A DNA stretch of 52,112 nucleotides from Candidatus Thioglobus autotrophicus (lineage in GTDB: Bacteria; Pseudomonadota; Gammaproteobacteria; PS1; Pseudothioglobaceae), in NCBI GenBank assembly GCA_022448455.1, contig JAKUUR010000011.1:1-52112 (forward strand), in the 5' to 3' direction. Numbering within the stretch: position 1 is the stretch's first letter; every line of letters starts with the position of its first letter. The position numbers and the translations under genes are program-made. The notes beneath the pieces are model-generated. The model was not told where the DNA came from. It saw only the letters and a program-made list of their open reading frames with translations, and did not search any database. Positions 9,285-17,167 of this stretch are shown here, piece after piece.

Positions 9285-11855
9285 ATGAATATTGATAAAT
9301 TAACAACCCAATTTCAACAAGATTTAGCATCAGCTCAGTCTCTTGCTAATGCTCATAATCATAGTGTGATTGAACCACTTCATGTTCTAAGAAGTATGTT
9401 GCAAGACAATACAAGCAGTGTTAGTAGCTTATTGACAAATCGTAAAGTTGATCACGCTAAACTAACTAAGGAAATTGATAAACAAATCAATCTTCTGCCT
9501 GCAATTGATAAACCAACTGGCGATATAAATATATCTCAAAACTTATTACGCCTGTTAAATCAGACCGACAAGTTGGCGCTAGATAGAGGTGATAGTTATC
9601 TTTCTACTGAATTATTTTTATTAGCAATTATCAAAAACAATGACCAAACAACAAAAATATTAAAAGATTTTGGTGTTAACGAACAACTTTTAAATACAGA
9701 AATAGAAAATCTTAGAGGAAATGAAAAAGTGAATGATCGAAACGCAGAGACTCATAGAGAGTCACTTAATAAATATACCTTAGACCTAACTGAGCAAGCA
9801 ATAAAAGGGAAGCTAGACCCTGTAATCGGTCGTGATGGAGAAATTCGACGTGCAATTCAAGTGTTGCAACGCCGTACTAAAAACAACCCAGTACTTATTG
9901 GTGAGCCAGGTGTAGGTAAAACAGCTATTGTTGAGGGTTTAGCGCAACGTATTATTAACGGAGAAGTTCCAGAAGGGCTCAAAAGCAAACGTGTCCTTGC
10001 GTTGGATATGGCAGCGCTTGTAGCGGGCGCAAAATATCGAGGTGAATTCGAAGAACGCTTAAAAGCTGTCCTCAAAGAACTTGAATCAGAACAAGGGCAG
10101 GTTATTCTTTTTATTGACGAGCTACACACTGTTGTTGGGGCAGGAAAAACTGAAGGCGCTATGGATGCCGGAAATATGCTTAAACCAGCCCTAGCACGTG
10201 GTGAACTTCATTGTATCGGTGCAACTACTCTCAATGAATATCGTCAATTTATCGAAAAGGATTCTGCACTTGAGCGTCGTTTTCAAAAAGTTCTCATAGA
10301 TGAACCAAACGAAGAAGACACAATCGCGATTCTTAGAGGTCTAAAAGAACGTTATGAAGTTCACCATGGCGTTGAAATAACTGACCCAGCAATTATAGCT
10401 GCAACAAAACTTTCACAACGCTATATCAGTGACAGGAAATTGCCAGATAAGGCCATAGACCTTATTGATGAGGCAGCGTCTCAAATACGTATGGAAATTG
10501 ACTCTAAGCCAGAATCAATGGACAAGCTTGATCGAAAATTAGTGCAACTTAAAATTGAAAGAATGGCTTTAAAGAAAGAAAAAGACAAGGCATCAAAAAA
10601 GAGACTTAATGAACTGGAATCTAATATAAAAAAATTAGAAAAAGAATATAGCGACTTTGATGAAGTTTGGAAACGGGAAAAACTAAAAGTTCAAGGCTCT
10701 CAACACTTAAAAGAAGAACTTGAACAAGCAAAGAATAATCTAGAGATAGCCCAAAGAAGTAATGACTTGGCAAAAATGAGTGAACTTCAATATGGCATTA
10801 TCCCTGACTTAGAAAATGGTATTTCTCAATGTGATAACGATGAAAACAATCAAATGACACTGCTAAGAAATACAGTTACTGAAATAGAAATTGCCGACAT
10901 TGTGGCTCTCTGGACAGGTATCCCTGTTGATAAAATGATGGCTGGCGAAAGGGACAAGTTATTGAAAATGGAGGAAATATTACATCAACGTATTGTCGGT
11001 CAAGATGAGGCTGTTAAAGTTATTTCGAATGCTGTTCGCCGAGCCCGCGCAGGCCTCTCTGAACCTGGTCGACCTGATGGCTCTTTTTTATTCATGGGAC
11101 CAACTGGTGTTGGAAAAACTGAACTAACGAAAGCACTTGCAGATTTTCTTTTTGACACCGATAAAGCCATTATTCGTATGGATATGAGTGAATTCATGGA
11201 GAAGCATTCTGTTGCAAGAATAATAGGTGCACCTCCAGGTTATATCGGCTACGAACAAGGAGGTGTTTTGACGGAAGCTGTTAGACGCAAACCTTATTCA
11301 ATAATATTACTAGACGAAATTGAAAAAGCACACCCTGATGTATTCAACATTCTTCTTCAGGTGCTTGACGATGGCCGCTTAACAGATGGCCAAGGTCGAA
11401 CAGTCGACTTTAATAATACCGTCATCGTAATGACCTCTAACTTAGGCTCTAATCTAATTCAAGAAAATCCAGAAAAAGATATAAAAAACCAGTTAACTGG
11501 ACTTTTGAACCGACACTTTAGGCCTGAGTTTATTAATAGAATTGATGAAATTGTTATTTTTAATAATCTTGAAAAATCACAGATTAAAAGTATCGCTAAA
11601 CTTCAGATAGAACAACTTCAGTCAAGATTGTCTGAAATTGGACTATCAATTAAAGTAAATGACGATATTATTAATCAGATTGTTGAAAATGGCTACGATC
11701 CAGTCTACGGCGCTAGACCAATTAAGAGGACTATTTTGAAAATGCTTGAAAATCCTCTTTCTCAAAAAATTCTTTCTGGCGAGTTCGAATCAGGTGATAC
11801 TGTTTTAGTTAACTCAAAAAACGACAAAGTTAACTTTAGTTCTCAAAAAAATTAA
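9285..11855 (+). CDS. clpB: Chaperone ClpB (Hsp104-type disaggregase)
   Basis: Hexameric AAA+ disaggregase that works with DnaK to rescue aggregated proteins. 856 residues, full length. Order: N domain (1–145), first AAA+ with GEPGVGKT (206–213), coiled-coil M domain (about 400–525, many Lys/Glu), second AAA+ with GPTGVGKT (about 605–612) and [16 protein letters not shown]. The family's C-terminal signature [13 protein letters not shown] is present. The final residues are short and polar. It sits directly behind a sigma-32-type promoter. rnfE follows on the same strand after about 65 bases. Confidence 0.98.
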   Translation: MNIDKLTTQFQQDLASAQSLANAHNHSVIEPLHVLRSMLQDNTSSVSSLLTNRKVDHAKLTKEIDKQINLLPAIDKPTGDINISQNLLRLLNQTDKLALDRGDSYLSTELFLLAIIKNNDQTTKILKDFGVNEQLLNTEIENLRGNEKVNDRNAETHRESLNKYTLDLTEQAIKGKLDPVIGRDGEIRRAIQVLQRRTKNNPVLIGEPGVGKTAIVEGLAQRIINGEVPEGLKSKRVLALDMAALVAGAKYRGEFEERLKAVLKELESEQGQVILFIDELHTVVGAGKTEGAMDAGNMLKPALARGELHCIGATTLNEYRQFIEKDSALERRFQKVLIDEPNEEDTIAILRGLKERYEVHHGVEITDPAIIAATKLSQRYISDRKLPDKAIDLIDEAASQIRMEIDSKPESMDKLDRKLVQLKIERMALKKEKDKASKKRLNELESNIKKLEKEYSDFDEVWKREKLKVQGSQHLKEELEQAKNNLEIAQRSNDLAKMSELQYGIIPDLENGISQCDNDENNQMTLLRNTVTEIEIADIVALWTGIPVDKMMAGERDKLLKMEEILHQRIVGQDEAVKVISNAVRRARAGLSEPGRPDGSFLFMGPTGVGKTELTKALADFLFDTDKAIIRMDMSEFMEKHSVARIIGAPPGYIGYEQGGVLTEAVRRKPYSIILLDEIEKAHPDVFNILLQVLDDGRLTDGQGRTVDFNNTVIVMTSNLGSNLIQENPEKDIKNQLTGLLNRHFRPEFINRIDEIVIFNNLEKSQIKSIAKLQIEQLQSRLSEIGLSIKVNDDIINQIVENGYDPVYGARPIKRTILKMLENPLSQKILSGEFESGDTVLVNSKNDKVNFSSQKN

Positions 11856-11921
11856 AGATTCTCTAACACCTGATAATTTCAAGGCATAGCAAAACCAGCT
11901 TGTTGATATAATAGCTACCTT

Positions 11922-12608
11922 ATGCAAGAATACTTAAAAATTACTAGGAATGGTCTTTGGAACAATAACCAAGCATTGGTCGCTTTGTTGGGCTTGTGCC
12001 CACTTCTAGCAGTAACCAACAATGTGACTAACGCAATCAGCTTAGGCATAGCAACAACATTTGTGTTGGTTGCTTCTAACCTTAGCGTCTCATTATTTCG
12101 TAACCACATCAGAAAAGAAGTAAGAATTCCAATCTTTATTTTATTGATAGCTTCTTTTGTGACGGTAGTAGACCTTATTATGCAGTCATTCTTTTACGAC
12201 ATGTACTTAATACTCGGTATTTTTGTTCCTCTTATCGTTACCAACTGTGCTATATTGGCACGTGCTGAAGCTTTCGCTTCAAAGAACACCTGGGATAGAT
12301 CTGTTATTGATGGATTGATGATGGGTGTTGGCTTTTCAATAGTATTAGTATTGCTAGGAGCGATGAGAGAAATCCTAGGAAGTGGAACACTATTTGATCA
12401 AGCGGATCTGATTTTTGGTGATCTGGGTTCTGGTTTGAAAGTGACTTTTTTTGATCAATACCAAGGAACACTAATCGCTTTATTACCGCCAGGTGCTTTT
12501 ATCGGCTTGGGTTTGATTGTTGCACTTAAAAACTTAATCGATTCAAGACAAATGACCGCCCAAACTGTGGCTAACTCTAAAGCGACTCTAGAACCTCAAA
12601 CAAACTAA
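11922..12608 (+). CDS. rsxE: Rnf/Rsx electron-transport complex subunit E
   Basis: Integral membrane subunit of the Rnf ion-pumping ferredoxin:NAD+ oxidoreductase, or of its Rsx version that reduces SoxR. 228 residues with about six transmembrane helices. Diagnostic parts are NGLWNNNQALVALLGLCPLLAV, VPLIVTNCAILARAEAFAS and GAMREILGSGTL. The NqrD paralogue is similar, but the N-terminus and LARAEAFA segment fit RnfE better. It stands alone between clpB and prmC; rnfABCDG are not in the window, so they must be elsewhere if this subunit is functional. Confidence 0.9.
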   Translation: MQEYLKITRNGLWNNNQALVALLGLCPLLAVTNNVTNAISLGIATTFVLVASNLSVSLFRNHIRKEVRIPIFILLIASFVTVVDLIMQSFFYDMYLILGIFVPLIVTNCAILARAEAFASKNTWDRSVIDGLMMGVGFSIVLVLLGAMREILGSGTLFDQADLIFGDLGSGLKVTFFDQYQGTLIALLPPGAFIGLGLIVALKNLIDSRQMTAQTVANSKATLEPQTN

Positions 12609-12617
12609 AGTTACTCC

Positions 12618-13412
12618 ATGTCTGGGAGAAAAACGATTAATGATTTTCTTAGGGAAGATCTGATTGATATTACTCAGCTATTGACCTTGGTGCTTGGTCA
12701 AAATAAAGAGCAACTTTATACTTACTCAAATTACAAGCTTACCAACAAAGAACTGAAAAGGCTTGATGAACTTATTCAGCAAAGACAGCAAGGAAAGCCT
12801 TTTGCTTATTTAAGCGGATCACAGGGTTTTTATCATCTAGACTTCAAAGTGTCTCCCGCTACCTTGATTCCAAGACCTGAAACTGAACTTTTGATCGATA
12901 TTGCAGTTGAATTGTTTGAGTCTAACCAAAAAATCCATGTTCTGGATTTGGGAACAGGAAGTGGTGTCATAGCAATTACTCTTGCCGATAAATGTCCTTC
13001 ATGGCAACTAAGTGCAACCGATAAATCTAATAATGCTTTAAAAATTGCAAAGCTAAATACCACCAGAAAAATTGACTTTTATTGTGGCAACTGGTTTGAA
13101 GCATTACCCAACAAAAAATTTGACCTAATTATTAGTAATCCACCATATATAGCTGAAAATGACCCACACCTAGAAGACCTTAAGCATGAGCCAATAGAGG
13201 CGCTCATATCAGGAAAAGACGGCTTAGACGACATCAGAGAAATCATTAAGCAGGCACCTCAAAATCTAAATCTAGGGGGTTACATACTCCTTGAACATGG
13301 TTACAATCAAAAAATAGAAATTACTAAATTATTAGAAAACTCATTCATCAATATAAAAACCTTTAAAGACTACAACAGTGTCGACCGCGCAATACTTGCA
13401 CAGTATTCATAA
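12618..13412 (+). CDS. prmC: Peptide chain release factor N5-glutamine methyltransferase
   Basis: SAM-dependent enzyme that methylates the GGQ glutamine of release factors RF1 and RF2. 264 residues: a helical N-terminal domain, then a Rossmann methyltransferase domain. The SAM site VLDLGTGSG begins near residue 108, and the NPPY active-site motif is at 174–177 (ISNPPYIAENDP). It starts 9 bases after rsxE. The usual prfA neighbour is absent. Its 3' end is very AT-rich, in sharp contrast to the next gene. Confidence 0.94.
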   Translation: MSGRKTINDFLREDLIDITQLLTLVLGQNKEQLYTYSNYKLTNKELKRLDELIQQRQQGKPFAYLSGSQGFYHLDFKVSPATLIPRPETELLIDIAVELFESNQKIHVLDLGTGSGVIAITLADKCPSWQLSATDKSNNALKIAKLNTTRKIDFYCGNWFEALPNKKFDLIISNPPYIAENDPHLEDLKHEPIEALISGKDGLDDIREIIKQAPQNLNLGGYILLEHGYNQKIEITKLLENSFINIKTFKDYNSVDRAILAQYS

Positions 13413-13415
13413 AAA

Positions 13416-13439
13416 ATTTCATTTAAATTGAAATATAAT
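13416..13439 (+). promoter_or_regulatory. Inverted repeat with TATAAT at the edge of the accessory region
   Basis: ATTTCA and TGAAAT flank seven bases (13416–13434), forming a 19-base inverted repeat. It runs into a perfect TATAAT at 13434–13439. I see no good -35 hexamer, so this could be an activator-dependent promoter with an overlapping operator for the monooxygenase gene. AT-rich chance palindromes are common, so confidence is low. Confidence 0.35.
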
Positions 13440-13468
13440 CTTAGTATGAATAAACTACTCCAAAAATT

Positions 13469-14719
13469 TTGGCTGAAAAAATAGATACACTCGTGGTTGG
13501 TGGTGGTCAGGCAGGTATAGCCATGAGTGAGCATCTGAGCAACTGCAAGGTGCCTCACCTCGTTCTTGAGCGACACCGGATTGCGGAACGCTGGCGTTCG
13601 GAAAGATGGGATTCTCTGGTTGCTAATGGTCCGGCCTGGCATGATCGATTACCAGGGATGGAGTTCGCGGATTTCGATCCCAATGCTTTTCCTTCTAAGG
13701 AACGGGTTGCGGACTATTTAGTCGCTTATGCAGATATGATCAATGCGCCTATCCGTTGCGGTGTAGAGGTAAGAGAAGTGCGAAGAAATGTTGGCCGTCC
13801 AGGCTTTCGTGTCGAAACCTCGGATGGTGTGATCGAAGCCGACAGTGTGGTTGCCGCCACCGGATCTTTTCAAATCCCTGTGATTCCAGACCTAGTTCCT
13901 GCAGATGTAGAAATCACGCAGATCCATTCCAGCGCCTACCGCAATCCAGACCAATTGCCTGAGGGTGCGGTGCTAGTAGTCGGAGCAGGATCATCAGGGG
14001 CACAGATCGCAGATGAACTATTGCTTTCAGGTAAATCTGTTTACCTCTCTGTCGGCCCGCACGACCTTCCTCCTCGAAGCTATCGTGGACGTGATTTTGT
14101 TTGGTGGCTGGGGGTTCTCGGTAAGTGGGAGGCCGTGACCATGGAACCAGGTATGGAACATGTCACCATTGCGGTAAGCGGAGCTCGTGGTGGTCATACG
14201 GTTGATTTCCGGCTTCTTGCTAGGCAAGGGATAACGCTCGTTGGTAGGACAGAATCCTTTAAAAATGATGTGATGCATTTCGCGATGGATCTTGCGGATA
14301 ATATTGTGCGAGGGAATGCGTATACCCTTTCGCTGCTTGACGAAGCCGACGCTTATGTGGTAAGAAATAGTCTTGACTTTCCAGAGGAACCTGAAGTCCG
14401 CAAAATCGAACCAGACCCGCCGTGTGTGACTGATCCCGTTCTTGAGTTGAATCTGACAGAGGCTGGAATAACTTCAATACTTTGGGCAACAGGTTTTGAT
14501 GTTGATTACAGCTGGTTAAAGGTTGACGCCTTCGATGAAGAAGGCAAGCCGAAACATGAGCGTGGCATTTCGGTCGAGCCTGGGGTTTATTTTCTGGGAT
14601 TGCCGTGGCAGTCACGAAGAGCGTCCTCGTTCATCTGGGGCGTCTGGCACGACGCCAAGTTTCTGGCTGACCAGATATCCATACAACGCAATTATCTGGC
14701 GTACGATGCTTCAGGTTAA
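13469..14719 (+). CDS. Flavin-containing monooxygenase-like FAD/NAD(P) oxidoreductase
   Basis: 416-residue two-dinucleotide-fold flavoprotein related to class B monooxygenases (CzcO/TrkA-type). FAD fold at GGGQAG (11–16), ERWRSERWDSL (40–50), ATGSFQIP (130–137), the linker QIHSSAYRNP and the NADPH fold GAGSSG (172–177); near the C-terminus is ILWATGFDVDY. The best start is a TTG at 13469, with no strong ribosome site. A nearby ATG at 13446 lies in another frame and stops after 12 codons. Base composition differs sharply from its neighbours: I counted 34/60 GC at 13561–13620 and 35/60 at 14101–14160, against 14/60 at 13321–13380 in prmC. This points to recent transfer. First gene of a plus-strand run with RidA, DUF1028 and ArgE-like genes. 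Substrate unknown. Confidence 0.82.
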   Translation: MAEKIDTLVVGGGQAGIAMSEHLSNCKVPHLVLERHRIAERWRSERWDSLVANGPAWHDRLPGMEFADFDPNAFPSKERVADYLVAYADMINAPIRCGVEVREVRRNVGRPGFRVETSDGVIEADSVVAATGSFQIPVIPDLVPADVEITQIHSSAYRNPDQLPEGAVLVVGAGSSGAQIADELLLSGKSVYLSVGPHDLPPRSYRGRDFVWWLGVLGKWEAVTMEPGMEHVTIAVSGARGGHTVDFRLLARQGITLVGRTESFKNDVMHFAMDLADNIVRGNAYTLSLLDEADAYVVRNSLDFPEEPEVRKIEPDPPCVTDPVLELNLTEAGITSILWATGFDVDYSWLKVDAFDEEGKPKHERGISVEPGVYFLGLPWQSRRASSFIWGVWHDAKFLADQISIQRNYLAYDASG

Positions 14720-14790
14720 CGAGAGCCTGAAAGTGCATCAAACCTTGATAATAGTGACTTAGGGTTAAATAGATTTATAATGGAGACATT

Positions 14791-15204
14791 ATGACACATC
14801 AACGAATTAGAAAATTTAACACCGCAGAAATGTATCCTGGTAAAGGGATGAATAATGACCTCTGTATGGCTGTGAGAGCCGGCAACCGAGTATTTTTAAG
14901 AGGGCAAACAGGTTTTGACTTGGATGGCAATATGACGGGTGTTGGCGATGCTGCTGCACAAGCAGAAAATGCGATGAGTTGTGTCAAGATATTGCTTAAA
15001 GAGTCAGGCGCCAAGTTGGAACATATCTGCAAAGTCACAATCTATATCACCGACCGATCTTATCGTGAAGAAGTGTATGAGGTAGTCGGTCGTTGGCTTA
15101 AAGGTGTTCACGTATGTTCTACTGGATTAATTGTAAAAGGATTAGCATTGCCAGAGATGGTGATGGAAATTGACGTTGAGGCAATCATTCCTGACGGTGA
15201 ATAA
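14791..15204 (+). CDS. RidA/YjgF-family protein without the RidA arginine
   Basis: 137-residue Rid-superfamily protein. True RidA hydrolyses reactive enamine/imine intermediates made by PLP or flavin amine-converting enzymes. The fold is recognisable: VFLRGQTGFDLDGN, AQAENAMSCVKILLKESGAKLEHICKVTIYITD and LALPEMVMEIDVEAII. Aligning on the LP and EI-VEAI blocks, the position of E. coli Arg105, needed for imine hydrolysis, falls on Gly or Thr here. It therefore belongs to one of the variant Rid subfamilies, whose reactions are poorly known. A GGAGA site precedes the ATG. It lies between a flavoprotein gene and an ArgE-like gene, and faces a PuuB-like amine oxidase, so a role in imine handling is plausible but unproven. 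Confidence 0.85.
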   Translation: MTHQRIRKFNTAEMYPGKGMNNDLCMAVRAGNRVFLRGQTGFDLDGNMTGVGDAAAQAENAMSCVKILLKESGAKLEHICKVTIYITDRSYREEVYEVVGRWLKGVHVCSTGLIVKGLALPEMVMEIDVEAIIPDGE

Positions 15205-15277
15205 TTCTCAACATCATTAATAAAGTTCTTTTTATTGACGCATAAAGTCAAGAAGACAACTAAATGGAGGGCGGGTT

Positions 15278-15955
15278 ATGACTTTTTCTGTTGCGGGTTT
15301 TTGTGAAAGAACGGGTATGGTTGGCGTTTCTATCACCTCGTCTAGTATTTGTGTAGCAAGCCGCTGCCCCTGGGTTCATGCAGGCGTTGGAGCAGCAAGT
15401 ACTCAAAATATTACTGACCCAAGCTTGGGTAATTCAATGCTAGATTTAATTGCTCAGGGTTCAAGTCCCGAGCAAGCAGTGCAAATAGTTACTAAGGGAC
15501 GAAAATTTATCGATTATCGGCAATTGGCAGTGATTGATATTAAAGGTCGAAGTGCTAGCTTTACTGGCTCAGAAACCCTTGGTACTAATGCAGTGGTTAG
15601 GGGTGATGGTTGCATTGCAGCGGGAAATCTGTTGATCAGTACTGAAGTGCCTCAGGCTATGGCTGATAGTTTTTCTAAGCACTCCCACTTACATCTGGCT
15701 GAGCGCTTATTGTTGGCCTTACAGGCTGGCCTTGATGCTGGCGGTGAAGAGGGTCCTGTGCACTCGGCTGGAATTAAGGTTGCACATGAACATCCTTGGC
15801 CATTAGTGGATTTACGAGTGGATTGGGCTGATGAGGATCCTATTGATCAGCTGATAGAGCTGTGGCGGGACTTCGAAGGACAAATGATGGATTACAATAC
15901 TCGTGCCATAGATCCTCGAAGTGCACCAAGTTATGGTGTTGCTGGAGATCTCTAG
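15278..15955 (+). CDS. DUF1028-family protein, possible Ntn-type hydrolase
   Basis: 225-residue member of the uncharacterised DUF1028 family. Family features are the opening MTFSVAGF, TGMVGVSITSSSICVASRCPWVHAGVGAASTQ-like strand pairs, then GNSMLDLIAQGSSPEQAV and AAGNLL. The start is well supported by GGAGG seven bases ahead. If the initiator Met is removed, Thr2 becomes the first residue, and the two-layer strand pattern resembles N-terminal nucleophile amidohydrolases; I infer a possible amidase on that basis only. The C-terminal 60 residues include VDLRVDWADEDPIDQL. It ends one base before the ATG of the ArgE-like gene, so the two are very likely co-translated and act in one pathway. Confidence 0.8.
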   Translation: MTFSVAGFCERTGMVGVSITSSSICVASRCPWVHAGVGAASTQNITDPSLGNSMLDLIAQGSSPEQAVQIVTKGRKFIDYRQLAVIDIKGRSASFTGSETLGTNAVVRGDGCIAAGNLLISTEVPQAMADSFSKHSHLHLAERLLLALQAGLDAGGEEGPVHSAGIKVAHEHPWPLVDLRVDWADEDPIDQLIELWRDFEGQMMDYNTRAIDPRSAPSYGVAGDL

Positions 15956-15956
15956 T

Positions 15957-17153
15957 ATGTCGTCTAGCACTACATCAGAAAAAGAAACAATCACAGTAAT
16001 TGAAGCTACAGCGATTGAGCTGCTGAGGACCTTAGTTGGGTTTGACACCACCAGCTATAAGTCCAACCTTGAATTAATTGAATTCATTCAATCTTATTTG
16101 ACAAATTATGGCATTCAATCGACTTTGGTGCATGACGAGAGTGGCAAAAAGGCCAACTTATATGCAACGATTGGACGCACAGATATTGGTGGGATTATGC
16201 TATCAGGGCACACTGATGTTGTGCCGGTGGCTGGCCAAGACTGGGATACTGATCCATTTTGTTTGATAGAATCTGACGATAAGCTATATGGACGTGGCAG
16301 TGCTGATATGAAAGGTTTTATCGCTTTAGTATTAAGCCGCGTGCCAGATATGTTATCTGCCAATCTCAGTAAACCCATCCATTTGGCTTTTTCTTACGAC
16401 GAAGAAGTCGGATGTGTTGGCGTCCAGCGCTTATTAGATCTAATGGAACGTCAGCCAATAAAACCAAGTTGTTGTATCGTTGGTGAGCCAACTAGTATGG
16501 AAGTTGTTATTGGACACAAAGGCAAGTGTGCTCGTCGTGTGCAAGTAAAAGGTTATGCATGTCATTCTGGGCAATCACCTTTTGGAGTTAATGCGATTGA
16601 CTACGCAGCGGAATTAATTGTATACATTCGACAATTGGCGCGGAAAAAAGAAAAAAATGGACCCTTTGATAAAGACTATGAAGTGCCTTACACAACACTT
16701 CATACTGGAGTTGTACAAGGGGGAACAGCGCTTAATATTGTGCCCAATTTCTGTCAGTTTGATTTTGAAATCCGTCATCTGTATGAAGAAGATCCGCAGC
16801 ATTTATTAGATAAAATAGAAGCCTATGCACGAGATCATCTACAAACCGAGATGCGCTCGATTGCAGCTGATACAGGTTTTGATTTTGAAACGCTAGCAGC
16901 TTATCCAGGTTTGTTAACCAATCCAGGTATAGAGTTTGTTACTTATGTAAAGCGATTGCTTGATAATGATGCTCATAGTAAAGTGACATTTGGCACCGAG
17001 GGCGGGTTGTTTCAAAAACGTCTTGGTATCCCTACTTTGGTCTGCGGACCTGGTAGTATCGACCAAGCGCATAAGGCTAATGAATATATCAGTCTTGAAC
17101 AGTTACAAATAGGCGGTAAATTTTTGGATTGTTTAATACAATCTTTGGATTAA
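15957..17153 (+). CDS. argE: ArgE-like M20 deacetylase (acetylornithine deacetylase family)
   Basis: Zinc metallohydrolase of the M20 family that removes acyl groups from N-acyl amino acids. I use the ATG at 15957, one base after the DUF1028 stop, rather than the in-frame ATG at 15921 inside that gene; this gives 398 residues. Metal motifs are SGHTDVVP, then GRGSADMKGF, the catalytic pair YDEEVGC and VGEPTSM. The dimerisation domain includes HSGQSPFGVNAIDYAAELI. The late FGTEGGLFQ and GPGSIDQAHKANE match ArgE. Family-level function is clear; the exact substrate is not. Its operon with DUF1028 and Rid-type genes suggests catabolism of an N-acyl compound, but it could also serve arginine synthesis together with argH. 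Confidence 0.88.
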   Translation: MSSSTTSEKETITVIEATAIELLRTLVGFDTTSYKSNLELIEFIQSYLTNYGIQSTLVHDESGKKANLYATIGRTDIGGIMLSGHTDVVPVAGQDWDTDPFCLIESDDKLYGRGSADMKGFIALVLSRVPDMLSANLSKPIHLAFSYDEEVGCVGVQRLLDLMERQPIKPSCCIVGEPTSMEVVIGHKGKCARRVQVKGYACHSGQSPFGVNAIDYAAELIVYIRQLARKKEKNGPFDKDYEVPYTTLHTGVVQGGTALNIVPNFCQFDFEIRHLYEEDPQHLLDKIEAYARDHLQTEMRSIAADTGFDFETLAAYPGLLTNPGIEFVTYVKRLLDNDAHSKVTFGTEGGLFQKRLGIPTLVCGPGSIDQAHKANEYISLEQLQIGGKFLDCLIQSLD

Positions 17154-17167
17154 TGCTTTTAATAATT

